A stretch of 64,000 nt of DNA from Virgibacillus_R byunsanensis (GTDB taxonomy: Bacteria; Bacillota; Bacilli; Bacillales; Amphibacillaceae): contig NZ_JBHTKJ010000001.1 of the NCBI RefSeq assembly GCF_042675965.1, positions 179,875 through 243,874 of the forward strand. Direction: 5' to 3'. Shown here one piece after another: positions 12,219 through 22,611 of the stretch. Within the stretch, counting starts at the first letter, position 1. The number at the start of each line of letters is the position of its first letter. Below the pieces are notes generated by a model. That model was given only the letters and a program-made list of their open reading frames with translations. It did no database searches and was not told the origin of the DNA. A program made the position numbers and the translations under genes.

Positions 12219-13409
12219 TTAGATAATACCCATTTCTTTTCCGACTTTTTTGTATACGGAGATAGTGGTATCTAGCATTTCTTTTGTATGTGCTGCTGTT
12301 GGCATATTACGTACTCGCCCTGTTCCTTTAGGTACAGTAGGAAATACAATCGATTTTGCATAAACGCCTTCTTCATATAATCTTTTACTAAACGCTTGTG
12401 TCTCTTTTTCATCACCAATAATACATGGTGTAATTGGCGTTTCACTCTTTCCAATGTCAAAGCCGAGTTTTTCTAGTCCACTTTTCAAGTAGTTAGCATT
12501 TTCCCAGAGTCTTTCGTTCAATTCAGTACTTTCGAGTAATAGTTCAATTGCTTTCGTACTAGCAGCTGCATCTGCTGGAGAAACCGCAGTAGAAAATAAA
12601 AATGGACGTGATCGAACTTTCAACCAGTCAATCAAATTTGCTTTACCAGCTACATATCCGCCAATAACACCAATTGCTTTTGAGAGGGTACCCATTTGGA
12701 AATCAACTTTATCTTGTAAGCCAAAGTGTTTTACTGTTCCAGCACCTTTACCTAAAACACCAGAGCCGTGAGCATCATCCACATAGGATATAAGATCAAA
12801 TTCTTCTGCAATTTCAACGATCTCTGGAAGTTTAGCAATATCCCCATCCATTGAAAATACACCATCTGTAATTACCATAATCTTATTGTAGTTACCAGAA
12901 TCGACTGCTTCTTTTGCCTTTTGACGTAAATCATCCATATCGGAGTGTTCAAATGGGATAATTTTTGCTTTTGATAAACGGCAACCATCAATTATAGAAG
13001 CATGGTTTAATGCATCTGAAAGAATAGCATCATTTTTATCCATTACAGCTGAAATTGCAGCCATATTACAATTAAACCCAGACTGATACGATATGACAGC
13101 TTCAGTTCCTTTAAAATCAGCTAATTTTTCTTCTAATTCAATATGAAGATCCAACGTACCATTAATTGTACGAACAGCACCTGCTCCTACTCCATATGAA
13201 TCCACTGCTTCTTTTGCAACTTTTTTCAAACGGTCATCGGTAACAAGCCCCAAGTAATTATTCGAGGAAAGATTTATTAACTTTTTATTATCTATATTGA
13301 TAATTGGTCCATTTGCTCCTTCAACAGGGTCGATTTCATTGTATAGACCACGGTCTTTTAATTCAGTAATATTTTCATCAAGAAACGAGTGTAAAATCTT
13401 ACTAGTCAT
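12219..13409 (-). CDS. kbl: Glycine C-acetyltransferase (2-amino-3-ketobutyrate CoA ligase)
   Basis: PLP-dependent alpha-oxoamine synthase of 396 residues that splits 2-amino-3-ketobutyrate with CoA to glycine and acetyl-CoA. Visible motifs are the N-terminal [10 protein letters not shown], the [10 protein letters not shown] aspartate region and the PLP lysine in [14 protein letters not shown]. The start has AAGGAGGAAAAAGA ahead of it. It is the first gene of the kbl-tdh pair. Paralogous AKB synthases such as BioF look similar, but the adjacent tdh decides the call. A cre-like palindrome 19-32 bases upstream hints at carbon control. Confidence 0.93.
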   Translation of the reverse strand: MTSKILHSFLDENITELKDRGLYNEIDPVEGANGPIINIDNKKLINLSSNNYLGLVTDDRLKKVAKEAVDSYGVGAGAVRTINGTLDLHIELEEKLADFKGTEAVISYQSGFNCNMAAISAVMDKNDAILSDALNHASIIDGCRLSKAKIIPFEHSDMDDLRQKAKEAVDSGNYNKIMVITDGVFSMDGDIAKLPEIVEIAEEFDLISYVDDAHGSGVLGKGAGTVKHFGLQDKVDFQMGTLSKAIGVIGGYVAGKANLIDWLKVRSRPFLFSTAVSPADAAASTKAIELLLESTELNERLWENANYLKSGLEKLGFDIGKSETPITPCIIGDEKETQAFSKRLYEEGVYAKSIVFPTVPKGTGRVRNMPTAAHTKEMLDTTISVYKKVGKEMGII

Positions 13410-13427
13410 TCTTTTTCCTCCTTGTTA

Positions 13428-13441
13428 TGTAAGCGCTTTAT
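13428..13441 (-). promoter_or_regulatory. Possible cre site (CcpA) before kbl
   Basis: The minus strand reads ATAAAGCGCTTACA, agreeing with the cre consensus TGWAANCGNTNWCA at 12 of 14 positions. It lies just above the kbl ribosome site. Position and match are suggestive only. Confidence 0.4.
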
Positions 13442-13736
13442 ACACATTTGTTCTTTCACAGTGTACAAACTATACATTAAAAAGTTGATTTACCTACAGT
13501 TTATCATATAATTTAAAATTTGTTTACTATGAACAAACATTTCCTTTTCATGTATTGATAGTTTTATTATTTGATGAGATACACATATTCATACATATAT
13601 CTTTATTATTTACTAATTTGGTTCGTTTTTATTTTGCAATAATTACCTGCTACATTATTATAAAAACATATGGTTTCTATTCTTTTTTTTGATTATACTA
13701 TACTTATAGAAATGTACTTTAATTGGGGGTAGTATA
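13442..13736. other. AT-rich intergenic region between kbl and a small secreted peptide
   Basis: About 295 bases with no gene, repeat or clear riboswitch. It must hold the divergent promoters of kbl-tdh and of the 44-residue peptide gene. A TATACT at about 13696 is a candidate -10 box for the latter; no convincing -35 was chosen. Confidence 0.5.
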
Positions 13737-13871
13737 ATGAAGAAGTTATTAATAGCCCTATTTTTTATGCTAATTTTAGGATTTAGTTTCATTGGTGTCA
13801 CAAACTCACCCATTGATATAGAGGAGAATGTTGATCATGATGATCAATCAGCAATCATAGAATCATATTAG
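13737..13871 (+). CDS. Small secreted or membrane peptide, 44 residues
   Basis: An open frame of 44 codons with ATG 13737 and a GGGGGT ribosome site 8 bases upstream. Residues 2-22 form a classic export signal (KK, then a strongly hydrophobic run LLIALFFMLILGFSFIG). The remaining 22 residues are acidic (about eight Asp/Glu) with one His. A bidirectional terminator follows. There is no cysteine or double-glycine leader to suggest a bacteriocin. The family is not recognised, and function is unknown. The signal, spacing and terminator support a real gene. Confidence 0.6.
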   Translation: MKKLLIALFFMLILGFSFIGVTNSPIDIEENVDHDDQSAIIESY

Positions 13872-13897
13872 TTTAGGGTTTATATATAACATAAAAA

Positions 13898-13927
13898 AGG
13901 AAAGCATCTTAGTAGAGATGCTTTCCT
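13898..13927. terminator. Bidirectional terminator
   Basis: AGGAAAGCATCT at 13898-13909 pairs with AGATGCTTTCCT at 13916-13927, flanked by AAAAAA on the left. It serves the small peptide gene and the convergent 3D-domain gene. Confidence 0.85.
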
Positions 13928-13951
13928 AAATGATTGCTGGCTATTTTTAAA

Positions 13952-14722
13952 TTATTTATTTAGTATTGTTACATTAACCGTTCTTACGCCCCAGCTAAAT
14001 GCTTCATCTTTTGTTGGTACATGAAGGTCGATTTTGTTTCCTTTGATTGCACTACCAATATCTGCAGCTGTTGCATAACCATAACCTTCAACATATACTT
14101 CCGAACCTAATGGGATAACACTTGGATCAACAGCAATTACTTTTGCATTTGGGTTTTCATTCAAATTAACTCCTGTTGACGTTATTCCAGAACATCCATC
14201 ACAACCTGCTGTATATGCTGTTGCTGATACCGTAATTGTTTTACCTTCTGGATTTTCTTGATTGTTTGGTTCCGGTGATTCACTAGTTTGTTCTGTATTT
14301 TGTGTTGATTCATTGTTATCGGGTTGATTTTCATTAGATGTAGTTGCTACTGCTTGTCCCTCTTGTACTACATTAGTACCTTTAATTTCTAGTTCCTGTC
14401 CAATAACTATTAAATCTGTTTTTAAATGGTTCCATTCTTTTAACTCATCAACCGATACTTCATATTCTTTACTAACATTACTTAATGTATCGCCTCTTTC
14501 TACTACATATGTTTCATTTATAAAAAGTTTTTGTTTTGGATGAATAGTAGTAGATTTTAAATCATTTATGTCAACCAAATCCTCAACTGTAGTATCATAT
14601 TCGTTTGCTATTCCCCAAAGGGTATCCCCTTCTATAACTTCGTATTCCTCAGCTGAAACATATGTCCCAGCCATGCCAGCTATAATGACACCTGCAACAA
14701 GTGCTGCTAATTTCTTTCTCAT
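13952..14722 (-). CDS. Secreted LysM-LysM-3D domain cell-wall protein (YocH-like)
   Basis: A 256-residue exported protein. The signal peptide covers residues 1-24 (MRKKLAALVAGVIIAGMAG..VSA). Two LysM repeats follow (YEVIEGDTLWGIANEYDTT and YVVERGDTLSNVSKEYEVS), then a Ser/Thr/Asn/Glu-rich linker, then a C-terminal 3D domain. The 3D domain has TAYTAG near its start and the Asp triad region (VIAVDPSVIPLGSEVYVEGYG, ATAADIGSAIKGNKIDLHV). The fold is shared with lytic transglycosylases of the Bacillus YocH/YuiC type, so peptidoglycan remodelling is likely. Start 14722 is set by AAGGAGGGA; an in-frame ATG at 14779 is not preferred. Confidence 0.88.
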   Translation of the reverse strand: MRKKLAALVAGVIIAGMAGTYVSAEEYEVIEGDTLWGIANEYDTTVEDLVDINDLKSTTIHPKQKLFINETYVVERGDTLSNVSKEYEVSVDELKEWNHLKTDLIVIGQELEIKGTNVVQEGQAVATTSNENQPDNNESTQNTEQTSESPEPNNQENPEGKTITVSATAYTAGCDGCSGITSTGVNLNENPNAKVIAVDPSVIPLGSEVYVEGYGYATAADIGSAIKGNKIDLHVPTKDEAFSWGVRTVNVTILNK

Positions 14723-15006
14723 AGGTAGTCCCTCCTTAAATTTCTGACATTGCCTATCGTACCACAGCATAATAGACAATACAGTTACGAGACTTTTAAA
14801 AGTCTATTACAAGGATTACCCAATCTACTAATAAATATTACAAGTGTAATAGATTTGAGATAAAATACCCATATTTATCATAGTAACTAGATATAAAGTC
14901 CTTATTTTTGTAATTTGGTAATCCTTCATCAGTAATTCATCATACCTATGATATAGCTTTATTTAAGGTGTTTATCAAGAATTATAGTAAGCTTTTAAAA
15001 CACAAA
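14723..15006. other. Upstream region of the 3D-domain gene
   Basis: 284 bases without a gene. On the minus strand it contains several TGTAAT words spaced like partial WalR half-sites, but no clean TGTWAH-N5-TGTWAH pair. AT-rich otherwise. Confidence 0.4.
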
Positions 15007-15038
15007 AAGAAGGAGCCCTCGGTTATTGGCTCCTTCTT
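15007..15038 (-). terminator. Terminator of the app operon
   Basis: AAGAAGGAGCC pairs with GGCTCCTTCTT around a 10-base loop, and a U run follows on the minus strand, just below the appA stop. Confidence 0.85.
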
Positions 15039-15051
15039 GTAATAATTCTAA

Positions 15052-16920
15052 TTATTCAGCAGCTGGTGCTTCTTCAGCAGTAACTGCAATATCATAACGA
15101 TACATGCCTGTTCCATCACCGATATAATAGTTATGAACACGGTTGTTAACAGGTACTACCATTGAACGGTATAATGTTGGGAATACTGGTACTTCCTCAA
15201 CCATTAATTGCTGCCATTCATTATAAACTTCTTGACGGTATTCTACATCAAATGCTTCTTCAGAAATACCTTTTGCTAACAATTCAGTGTTTTCCTCACT
15301 TTCATAACGTGAGAAGTTAAACATTGCCTCGCGACCATAAAGTCCACTAGGATCTACGTCAATACCTACACCCCAAGCACCTTGATAAATGTCAACTTCT
15401 GGGTCATCATTACCACCATTTCCAACACGCTCATAGAACGTGTTAAACTCTAGTAAACGACCATCAATAAGTTCTACATTAAGACCAACAGCTTCCCACG
15501 ACTGAATATAATATCGAGCCAATGGTTCAGCAGTATCGCCACCTGACATAGAAGCAAAGTTAATGACTAATTCTTCTCCATCAGGATCTTCACGTAGTCC
15601 ATCACCATCAGTATCAACATAACCTGCTTCATCAAGTAGTGCTTTTGCAGCATCAGGATCATATTCTAAACCAGGATTAGAATCATCATGGAATTCTGGA
15701 TGGGACGGTGGAATAAGTGTTGTTCCAGCCCAACGAAGTCCATTGTAGAATTCCTCTCCAACAGCATTGTTATCTACAGCATGCCACATAGCTTTACGTA
15801 AATTAACATCGCCCATTTTAGCATCTGGATTTGGAGCTACTACTCCATTGTCAGCATCCCAAGTCCCTAATTTAAAGCCAATATACGTATAAGCACGATC
15901 TACATCACCAAGAAACTCAACATTTGACATGTCTGCGTTATCTGGATATTGATCAACTGGGAATGAGCTAACTGTGTCCACTCCACCAGTTTCTAGTTCG
16001 TTTACTACAACAGTAGGATCTACTACTTTTACAATAACTTCATCAAGATTTGGTTCCCCACGCCAATAGTCTTCGTTCTTAGACATCGTTACAGATTCAC
16101 CAGGTACGATTGATTCTACTTTAAATGGTCCAAATCCAATAGGGTTTTCACGTACTTCTGGTGAAGAAGACATATCAGCAACCGGTATATCACCAAAAAT
16201 GTGTTTCGCTAGTGGATATGACCAAATACCACCAGTTACAAGTGATGGAGTTGATTGTAGATACGTAATTTTCAATGTTTTCTCATCAACTACTTCAATA
16301 CCTGAAATTGAATCAGCTTCTCCATCGTGATACTCTACCATGCCTTCAACATTCTGTAATGTTCCATCATAACGGTCACCATCATAGTCTGGGTGCCCAA
16401 TTACTTCATGTGCAAACTCCCAATCTTCAGCTGTAACTGGTTCACCATCATGCCAGTTTACATCATCACGTATAGAGAACGTAAATGTCTTACCATCTTC
16501 AGATACTTCATAGGTTGCAGCGCCATCGTTCGTATATACAAAGCTCTCGTCCCACGTTAGCATTCCTTCGTCAAACCAGTTAAGGATCTGAGCATCAGGG
16601 TCACCACCGTAGAAGTTCCAATTTAATGTACCTTCAAATACAGTATCTGAAACTAACCCAAATGTTAATGAGCCACCATCAATTGCTTCCCCTTCATTAT
16701 TCTTTATTTTATCAAAATCGTCTATCGAATATAGGCCGTCATCTTCAGCCTCTTCCTCTTCTTCATCCTCTTCAGTACCTTCTTCTTCAGTACCCTCTTC
16801 CTCTGTATCACCTGAATCATCTGGCTCTTCACTAGATGTATCGTCACTACATGCAACTAACGCAAGCATTAAAACAAGCATAAGTGCAAAAAGCAACTTA
16901 CTAAAACTAATCTTTCTCAT
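15052..16920 (-). CDS. appA: Oligopeptide ABC transporter substrate-binding lipoprotein (AppA/OppA family)
   Basis: Extracellular peptide-binding protein of 622 residues, SBP_bac_5 family. The lipobox is LALVAC, with Cys at about residue 24. A long linker follows in which about 25 of 40 residues are Asp or Glu, before the binding domain starts near residue 75. Family features include KTFTFSIRDDVNWHDGEP and the long two-lobed layout. It is the last gene of appD-F-B-C-A and is followed by a terminator. In B. subtilis the related App system imports longer peptides; the exact specificity here is inferred only. The acidic linker resembles halophile surface proteins. Confidence 0.88.
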   Translation of the reverse strand: MRKISFSKLLFALMLVLMLALVACSDDTSSEEPDDSGDTEEEGTEEEGTEEDEEEEEAEDDGLYSIDDFDKIKNNEGEAIDGGSLTFGLVSDTVFEGTLNWNFYGGDPDAQILNWFDEGMLTWDESFVYTNDGAATYEVSEDGKTFTFSIRDDVNWHDGEPVTAEDWEFAHEVIGHPDYDGDRYDGTLQNVEGMVEYHDGEADSISGIEVVDEKTLKITYLQSTPSLVTGGIWSYPLAKHIFGDIPVADMSSSPEVRENPIGFGPFKVESIVPGESVTMSKNEDYWRGEPNLDEVIVKVVDPTVVVNELETGGVDTVSSFPVDQYPDNADMSNVEFLGDVDRAYTYIGFKLGTWDADNGVVAPNPDAKMGDVNLRKAMWHAVDNNAVGEEFYNGLRWAGTTLIPPSHPEFHDDSNPGLEYDPDAAKALLDEAGYVDTDGDGLREDPDGEELVINFASMSGGDTAEPLARYYIQSWEAVGLNVELIDGRLLEFNTFYERVGNGGNDDPEVDIYQGAWGVGIDVDPSGLYGREAMFNFSRYESEENTELLAKGISEEAFDVEYRQEVYNEWQQLMVEEVPVFPTLYRSMVVPVNNRVHNYYIGDGTGMYRYDIAVTAEEAPAAE

Positions 16921-17046
16921 ACCTTGTACCCTCCCTTTTATTTAAAACTTCTTGCTAACAGCCAGCATTACATAAACACTGACTTATATACTCAACATCA
17001 ACACACTATTAGCGTATTGATGTAGGTAACTAGTTGATAAAGGCTA

Positions 17047-17958
17047 TTAACCTCTTCTTTGTCTAGCATCGGTTGCTCGTTTAAGTGCTTCACCGACGTT
17101 TCTTATAGCCAACATCAATAATAAAATTAATATGGATGCAGGCATCCAAATCCACCATCTATTCTCCAGTGTTTGCGGGTTTCTTGCATAACTTAATAGC
17201 GTCCCTAGACTTGGGGTATCTTCTGGAAAGCCGAATCCTAAAAAGGATAGGCCTGATTCTAAACCAATATTTGCTGCTAAATTCAATGTCATTGTTACAA
17301 TAATAAGGGAACTTATATTTGGTAGTACTTGTGAAAATATAATATTAGTATGGGATGAGCCTAGTGTTTTAGACGCCTGAACATAGTCGAGTTCCTTTTC
17401 CTGAAGGGCTTTTGACCTTATTAACCGGGCAATTCCCATCCATAAAAATGCTGTCATAATGAGTGAAAAGGTCCAAATGCTATATTTGGGAACCATTGAT
17501 ACAAAAACAATTACAATCATTAGAACCGGTAGGATAAGGAAGAAATCAAGAATTCGCATCATAATGTTATCGATATGTCCACCAAAATAACCAGATATAA
17601 TTCCGAACACAACTCCGATAAGTCCAGTCATTAACGTTACCAAAATCCCAATTGAGAGTGAATTTTTAGTACCGATTATTAATTGACCAAAAACGTCACG
17701 TCCCCCGTAATCTGTACCTAGTATAAATTCGTCATTTGGAGCCTCGTGAATGGAAAATAAATCAACCGTTACAATTTCGTCTTGATCTAATATCAATGAA
17801 ACACCATATACAAACACCGAAATTAGTATTAGAAAAATAAGCGATATAAGGGCAACTTTATCCCTCATAATTTCACGCCAGATAATATTGAAGCCAGATG
17901 GACTCTTCTCAGGTCTTTTATTCGTCTGAGTGCCCAAATTAACCTTGTTCGTTTCCAT
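17047..17958 (-). CDS. appC: Oligopeptide ABC transporter permease (AppC/OppC type)
   Basis: A 303-residue inner-membrane permease with about six helices and the OppC N-terminal extension. The BPD_transp_1 EAA-type loop is visible around ALQEKELDYVQASKTLGSSH. A second conserved stretch, LESGLSFLGFGFPEDTPSLG, is typical of OppC/DppC. It lies 28 bases after appB and 126 bases before appA, so it is in the same transcription unit. It pairs with AppB to form the translocation pore. Confidence 0.9.
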   Translation of the reverse strand: METNKVNLGTQTNKRPEKSPSGFNIIWREIMRDKVALISLIFLILISVFVYGVSLILDQDEIVTVDLFSIHEAPNDEFILGTDYGGRDVFGQLIIGTKNSLSIGILVTLMTGLIGVVFGIISGYFGGHIDNIMMRILDFFLILPVLMIVIVFVSMVPKYSIWTFSLIMTAFLWMGIARLIRSKALQEKELDYVQASKTLGSSHTNIIFSQVLPNISSLIIVTMTLNLAANIGLESGLSFLGFGFPEDTPSLGTLLSYARNPQTLENRWWIWMPASILILLLMLAIRNVGEALKRATDARQRRG

Positions 17959-17986
17959 TATAATTCACCTCAGAGTCTATCTTGTT

Positions 17987-18949
17987 CTATTTAATGCGAA
18001 TACGAGGATCCACAAGACTTAGTATTATATCTGAAAGTAGTGCCCCTAGTATCGAGGCAATTCCAAATAAGAGAACAACAGCCGTTACAACGGTATAATC
18101 ACGTATCATAATTGATTCTAAAAAGAGTTGTCCCATACCCGGGTATCCAAATATTTGTTCAACAAAGATGGTTCCACCGATTAATCCGGTAATTTCAAAG
18201 CCAAAGAAAGCAGCGATCGGTAATAACGAATTTCGCAATATATGACTATTATAGACTCTCGACTCTGATGCCCCTTTAGATCTAGCTGTTATAATAAAAT
18301 CTTTTTGTTTTGTATCAATAATTTCACTTCGTAAGTACTGTACAGTATTCACTGTTGTAATTAACGCCAAAGATAATGCAGGTAGTATTAAATGATAAAT
18401 TTTGCTTATGACATAATCAACTGTTCCTGGTTCGAGCCCAGGCGAAACACTTCCACTTGTCGGAAACCAGCCAAAGTGAAAACCGAATATCCAAAGCATT
18501 ACTAATGCAAAAATAAACAATGGAGTAGCAAACCCTAAGTACGTGTACCCTGTAATTGACTGATCCAGCCAAGAATCATTATAACGTCCACTTGTTATAC
18601 CAAGCGGGATTGCAATTAAATAGGTAAATATTAATGTAGCAAGTGACAGCCAAAATGTATTTACAATACGCTGTCCAACAATATCTGTTACATCCATTTT
18701 GAACCGAAATGATTGTCCTAAATCTCCTGTAATAGCTCCCCCTACCCAATCCGCATATTGGATGTGCCATGGGTCGTTTAAACCAAGAGCTTCTCTTCTT
18801 TCTTCAATAGTTGCAGGGTCAATATTAGGATCAATTAACCCTGAAAGTGCATCACCTGGCATCATTTTTGCCATCATGAATATTAAAATGCTTAGTAATA
18901 TAATTTGAGGAATCATTATTAAAATTCGACGTATTGAGAATTTCCACAT
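17987..18949 (-). CDS. appB: Oligopeptide ABC transporter permease (AppB/OppB type)
   Basis: A 320-residue permease with the usual OppB start (RRILIMIPQIILLSILIFMM) and the first periplasmic loop ending in GLNDPWHIQYADWV. The EAA-like motif is around IITARSKGASESRVYNSHIL. The end VDPRIRIK is also family-typical. The gene is 7 bases below appF and partners AppC. The function as a peptide permease subunit is firm from the cluster. Confidence 0.9.
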   Translation of the reverse strand: MWKFSIRRILIMIPQIILLSILIFMMAKMMPGDALSGLIDPNIDPATIEERREALGLNDPWHIQYADWVGGAITGDLGQSFRFKMDVTDIVGQRIVNTFWLSLATLIFTYLIAIPLGITSGRYNDSWLDQSITGYTYLGFATPLFIFALVMLWIFGFHFGWFPTSGSVSPGLEPGTVDYVISKIYHLILPALSLALITTVNTVQYLRSEIIDTKQKDFIITARSKGASESRVYNSHILRNSLLPIAAFFGFEITGLIGGTIFVEQIFGYPGMGQLFLESIMIRDYTVVTAVVLLFGIASILGALLSDIILSLVDPRIRIK

Positions 18950-18956
18950 ATTATTT

Positions 18957-19889
18957 TCAACCTTTCTCAGGCAAAGCCACTAAATGTGTGTCAGATACGG
19001 GCTGTAACTTATAGGCCAAGCCCTCATCGTCAAAGTAATCATTATACGACTGATCATATTCTGTATTTACTTCTTGACGAAATTGAAGCTGTTTGCCACG
19101 ATTATTAGGGTCAATATCAGGAATAGCTGATACAAGACGTTTCGTATAAATATGCTGCGGGTCATTAAATATTTCTTCCATTGTTCCTTGCTCAACATAT
19201 CGACCTTTATACATAATCCCTATATGGTCACACATATGTTTGATAACCCCTAAATCATGACCTATAAAAAGGTAGGTGAGATCAAGCTCACTTTGAATGT
19301 CCCTCATAAAATTCAAAACCTGTGCTTGAACGGATACATCAAGCGCGGATACGGGCTCATCAGCAATAATTATCTTTGGTTTTAAAGCAATTGCTCGTGC
19401 AATTCCAATCCTTTGTCGCTGACCGCCCGAGAATTCATGTGGATACTTAAAAACGCTTTCAGGACTTAAACCCACTAATTCCATTAACTCATCAATCCGT
19501 TTTTTCTCTTCTAGCTTTGATAATTTTTCAAAGTTTCGTAGTGGCTCTGCCACAATATCGAGCACACGTTTTTTTGGATTTAATGATGAATATGGATCTT
19601 GGAAAATCATCTGGATATCTTTTCGAACATCTAATTTAGAGCGTTTCAAATTCGTAATATCTTGTCCATCATACAAGACCTTACCAGAAGTGATATCATT
19701 CAAACCTATAATTGCTCGTCCCGTAGTTGTTTTACCAGAACCTGATTCACCAACAAGCCCATATGTCATTCCTTTTTCAATGGAAAGTGAAACGCCGTCA
19801 ACTGCCTTTACATCTCCTACTTTTCTACCGAATATTCCACCTTTAATAGGAAAGTGCACTTTTAGATCTTCTACTTCAAGAAACGCCAT
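18957..19889 (-). CDS. appF: Oligopeptide ABC transporter ATPase (AppF/OppF type)
   Basis: A 310-residue ATPase with Walker A GESGSGKTT, signature [14 protein letters not shown], Walker B IIADEP and the OppF C-terminal extension. Start 19889 is taken because AAGGAGGACC precedes that ATG ([18 protein letters not shown]); an in-frame ATG at 19952 would add 21 residues without a site. It overlaps the end of appD by 14 bases, a sign of translational coupling. The extension here lacks the three Cys of the usual peptide-ABC C-terminal motif that AppD keeps. Confidence 0.9.
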   Translation of the reverse strand: MAFLEVEDLKVHFPIKGGIFGRKVGDVKAVDGVSLSIEKGMTYGLVGESGSGKTTTGRAIIGLNDITSGKVLYDGQDITNLKRSKLDVRKDIQMIFQDPYSSLNPKKRVLDIVAEPLRNFEKLSKLEEKKRIDELMELVGLSPESVFKYPHEFSGGQRQRIGIARAIALKPKIIIADEPVSALDVSVQAQVLNFMRDIQSELDLTYLFIGHDLGVIKHMCDHIGIMYKGRYVEQGTMEEIFNDPQHIYTKRLVSAIPDIDPNNRGKQLQFRQEVNTEYDQSYNDYFDDEGLAYKLQPVSDTHLVALPEKG

Positions 19890-20901
19890 GGTGGTGGTCC
19901 TCCTTGCTTTCGTCTGGGAAGTAAAAATGTTTGTAACAGGTACACCGTACAAAATGTCCTGGTGCTACCTCATGAAGTTCAGGGTATTCCTCATGAACTG
20001 ATTCGTCCATCCAAGGAATTCTTGATCCGAAGCGACAGCCTTCACGTGGTAAATGTTGCAATGAAGGTACAATTCCCTGTATTACATGTAGCTTCGTTTT
20101 CAGGTTAGAGGCATTCGGAATAGAACTTAACAATGACTTGGTATAGGGATGTAATGGCTGACCAAATAATGTATAAACATCTGCAACTTCAACAATTTGT
20201 CCAGCGTACATAACAGCAACACGATCGGCTGTTTCAGCAACTACCCCTAAATCATGCGTTATAAGAACAATTCCAGCTTGCATGTCTTCTTTTAGATCAT
20301 TTATTAAATCGAGGATTTGTGATTGGATTGTTGCATCAAGTGCCGTTGTTGGTTCATCAGCAATAAGTAATTCTGGATCATTAGCAATAGCGGTTGCAAT
20401 GATAACCCGTTGGCGCATTCCACCCGATAATTCATGCGGAAACTGATTATACGTATGTTTTGGGTTTGGAATTCCCACTTTATCTAGCAAATGAATTACT
20501 TTTTCTTTTCTTTTAGATTTTGATTGGGTTTTATTATGAAGATATAAAACTTCTCCAATTTGATCACCAATGATCATTAAAGGATTTAATGATGTGAGAG
20601 GATCCTGAAAAATCATACTAATATTTTTGCCGCGCAATTTATTCAATTTAACATCGGAAGTGTTGGCAATTTCCTGATCTTTGTATGAAATACTTCCTTC
20701 CATTTTTGCTCGATTATGTAATCCCATTATTGAAAAAGCAAGGGCGCTCTTTCCACAACCTGATTCACCAACAATTGCTAAAGTTTCATTTTTGTTAACT
20801 GTTAGTGATACATCATCCACTGCAGCGTAATAGTTGTCTTTAATCCGAAATGATGTTTTCAGATTCTTTATTTCTAGTAACTTTTCATCCAAATTAATCA
20901 C
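19876..20901 (-). CDS. appD: Oligopeptide ABC transporter ATPase (AppD/OppD type)
   Basis: A 341-residue ATPase, first gene of the app operon. Walker A is GESGCGKSA, the signature [15 protein letters not shown] and Walker [13 protein letters not shown]. The C-terminal oligopeptide extension is present ([12 protein letters not shown]...[10 protein letters not shown]), with Cys residues that can bind a metal cluster in related DppD proteins. A promoter should lie in the 500-bp AT-rich region upstream. It forms a heterodimer with AppF. Confidence 0.9.
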   Translation of the reverse strand: MINLDEKLLEIKNLKTSFRIKDNYYAAVDDVSLTVNKNETLAIVGESGCGKSALAFSIMGLHNRAKMEGSISYKDQEIANTSDVKLNKLRGKNISMIFQDPLTSLNPLMIIGDQIGEVLYLHNKTQSKSKRKEKVIHLLDKVGIPNPKHTYNQFPHELSGGMRQRVIIATAIANDPELLIADEPTTALDATIQSQILDLINDLKEDMQAGIVLITHDLGVVAETADRVAVMYAGQIVEVADVYTLFGQPLHPYTKSLLSSIPNASNLKTKLHVIQGIVPSLQHLPREGCRFGSRIPWMDESVHEEYPELHEVAPGHFVRCTCYKHFYFPDESKEDHHHGVS

Positions 20902-21407
20902 CCTATTAGTTTTAGTTTATCTATTTCAGATAGTGACAATTATTTATCCACCACTATTAAATACCTATCAACCTACAAAATTGAAGAAACACCCATTTTT
21001 TTAGTTTGTTTTCTTTTTGTTTTATCGTTAGAAATTCTTTAATCAAACTAATTAGTGTTATAGGAGCGTTTCCTTTTGTTTTTACTATTCAAATTTAAGT
21101 ATATCTGCTCACACACACAGAAGTTTTTCTCGCTTGAATAAGGAATTTTTTTAATTTCCATCACTATGTAGCCCTCTCATTTTATTTAGAATTTCTTTAA
21201 TATTCAAATAATTTAACTTGCTATTTTACTCATTTTTTATTAAATTTTACCTGTTTGTAATCATTTTGTAATAGATGTACTATTTTTTAAATTATATAAT
21301 ATTTTCAGACTTTTAACAAGGCTTTTAGACCCTTTTTTTTACATAATTATGCATATTTAACAAACTATTCATAATTATGTAGTTTATTGAATATTAATTA
21401 GTATTCA
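20902..21407. other. Long AT-rich region upstream of appD
   Basis: About 500 bases with no gene or recognisable RNA between appD and hairpin copy F. It is presumably the regulatory region of the app operon; no CodY box of good quality was found by eye. Confidence 0.5.
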
Positions 21408-21556
21408 TTAGAAAACTTGGCTTATCGTTAAAGGAATTCTTAGTAAGCGTACTTTGCTTTCTTAGAAGCCCTTATGCTCTGGAGTGCAAGCCTTAATGGC
21501 GGAAGCCTTAGTTACACTTATGTAAATAAGAAAATTTTATACTTTCTTATCTACTA
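21408..21556 (+). repeat. Hairpin repeat family, copy F (full length)
   Basis: A 149-bp copy, TTAGAAAACTTGGC to CTTATCTACTAA, with the inner module. The terminal stem is GTAAATAAGAAA with TTTCTTATCTAC, so the outer C-G pair of copy A has become T-A on both arms. It lies between the two peptide-transport operons. Confidence 0.92.
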
Positions 21557-21563
21557 AAAAATA

Positions 21564-21590
21564 TACCCACTACTTCATCAGTAGTGAGTA
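21564..21590 (-). terminator. Terminator of the opp operon
   Basis: TACCCACTACT and AGTAGTGAGTA arms lie just after the oppF stop; the minus strand continues into a U-rich run. Confidence 0.65.
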
Positions 21591-21603
21591 CATATATTTG
21601 CCC

Positions 21604-22611
21604 TTATTTTTCTCTTGCTTTATATTCATCGTTGTATTTATCATTATACAAATGACATGCTACCCAGTGTTCTTGTTTATATTCCTGCCACTCAGGCTCT
21701 ACTTTAGAACAAATATCCATTGCATGTGGACATCTAGTTCTAAAACGGCAACCACTTGGTGGATTTATTGGACTTGGAACATCACCTTCAACGATAATTC
21801 TTTCTCTTGATCGTTCCACTTCAGGATCTGAAATTGGAATAGCGCTTAACAATGCTTGTGTATACGGGTGTAGTGGCTCTGCATATAAATCATCACTAGT
21901 AGCAACCTCAGCCATATTACCCAAATACATAACGCCTACACGGTCACTAATATGCTTAACCATGGAAAGGTCATGAGCGATAAATAGATACGTCAATCCA
22001 CGTTCGTCCTGCAATTTTTTCAATAAGTTTACAACCTGTGCTTGAATAGATACATCAAGTGCAGAAATTGGCTCATCAGCTACAATAAATTGCGGATCAA
22101 CTGCTAAAGCCCGGGCAATTCCAATACGTTGACGTTGTCCGCCACTAAATTCGTGAGGATAGCGATTTCCATGGTCTTTATTAAGTCCAACTGTTTCTAA
22201 TAGTTCGTTTACTCGATCAGTACGTTCTTTTTTCGTTTTAACTAGTCCATGGATATCGATGCCTTCTGCAATAATATCCTTAACTGTCATTCTAGGATTT
22301 AAGGATGCATAAGGATCCTGAAAGATCATTTGCATATTGCGATTAAACGTTTTAAGGTCTTTTCTGGATTTTTTGGCATGAATATTCACTCCGCCGAAAT
22401 CCACGCTTCCTTCTGTTGCTTCATATAATCGTAGGATTGTTCTTCCGGCAGTTGATTTTCCACAACCTGATTCTCCAACTAGCCCAAATGTTTCTCCCTT
22501 ATATATATCAAAGGATATCCCATCAACAGCCTTCAAATAATTATTTCTATCCATTTTAAAATGTTTTTTTAAATCTTTTATCTCAAGCAACTTTTCTGAT
22601 TTGTTAACCAT
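21604..22611 (-). CDS. oppF: Oligopeptide ABC transporter ATPase OppF
   Basis: A 335-residue ATPase: Walker [13 protein letters not shown], signature [15 protein letters not shown], Walker B FIVADEP, then the C-terminal extension [16 protein letters not shown] with Cys residues. It overlaps oppD by 8 bases and is the last gene of oppABCDF. It powers peptide import as a heterodimer with OppD. Confidence 0.92.
   Translation of the reverse strand: MVNKSEKLLEIKDLKKHFKMDRNNYLKAVDGISFDIYKGETFGLVGESGCGKSTAGRTILRLYEATEGSVDFGGVNIHAKKSRKDLKTFNRNMQMIFQDPYASLNPRMTVKDIIAEGIDIHGLVKTKKERTDRVNELLETVGLNKDHGNRYPHEFSGGQRQRIGIARALAVDPQFIVADEPISALDVSIQAQVVNLLKKLQDERGLTYLFIAHDLSMVKHISDRVGVMYLGNMAEVATSDDLYAEPLHPYTQALLSAIPISDPEVERSRERIIVEGDVPSPINPPSGCRFRTRCPHAMDICSKVEPEWQEYKQEHWVACHLYNDKYNDEYKAREK

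Noticed and set aside
14723..14880. WalR binding sites before the 3D-domain gene
   Set aside because: TGTAAT words occur, but not in the required TGTWAH-N5-TGTWAH arrangement.
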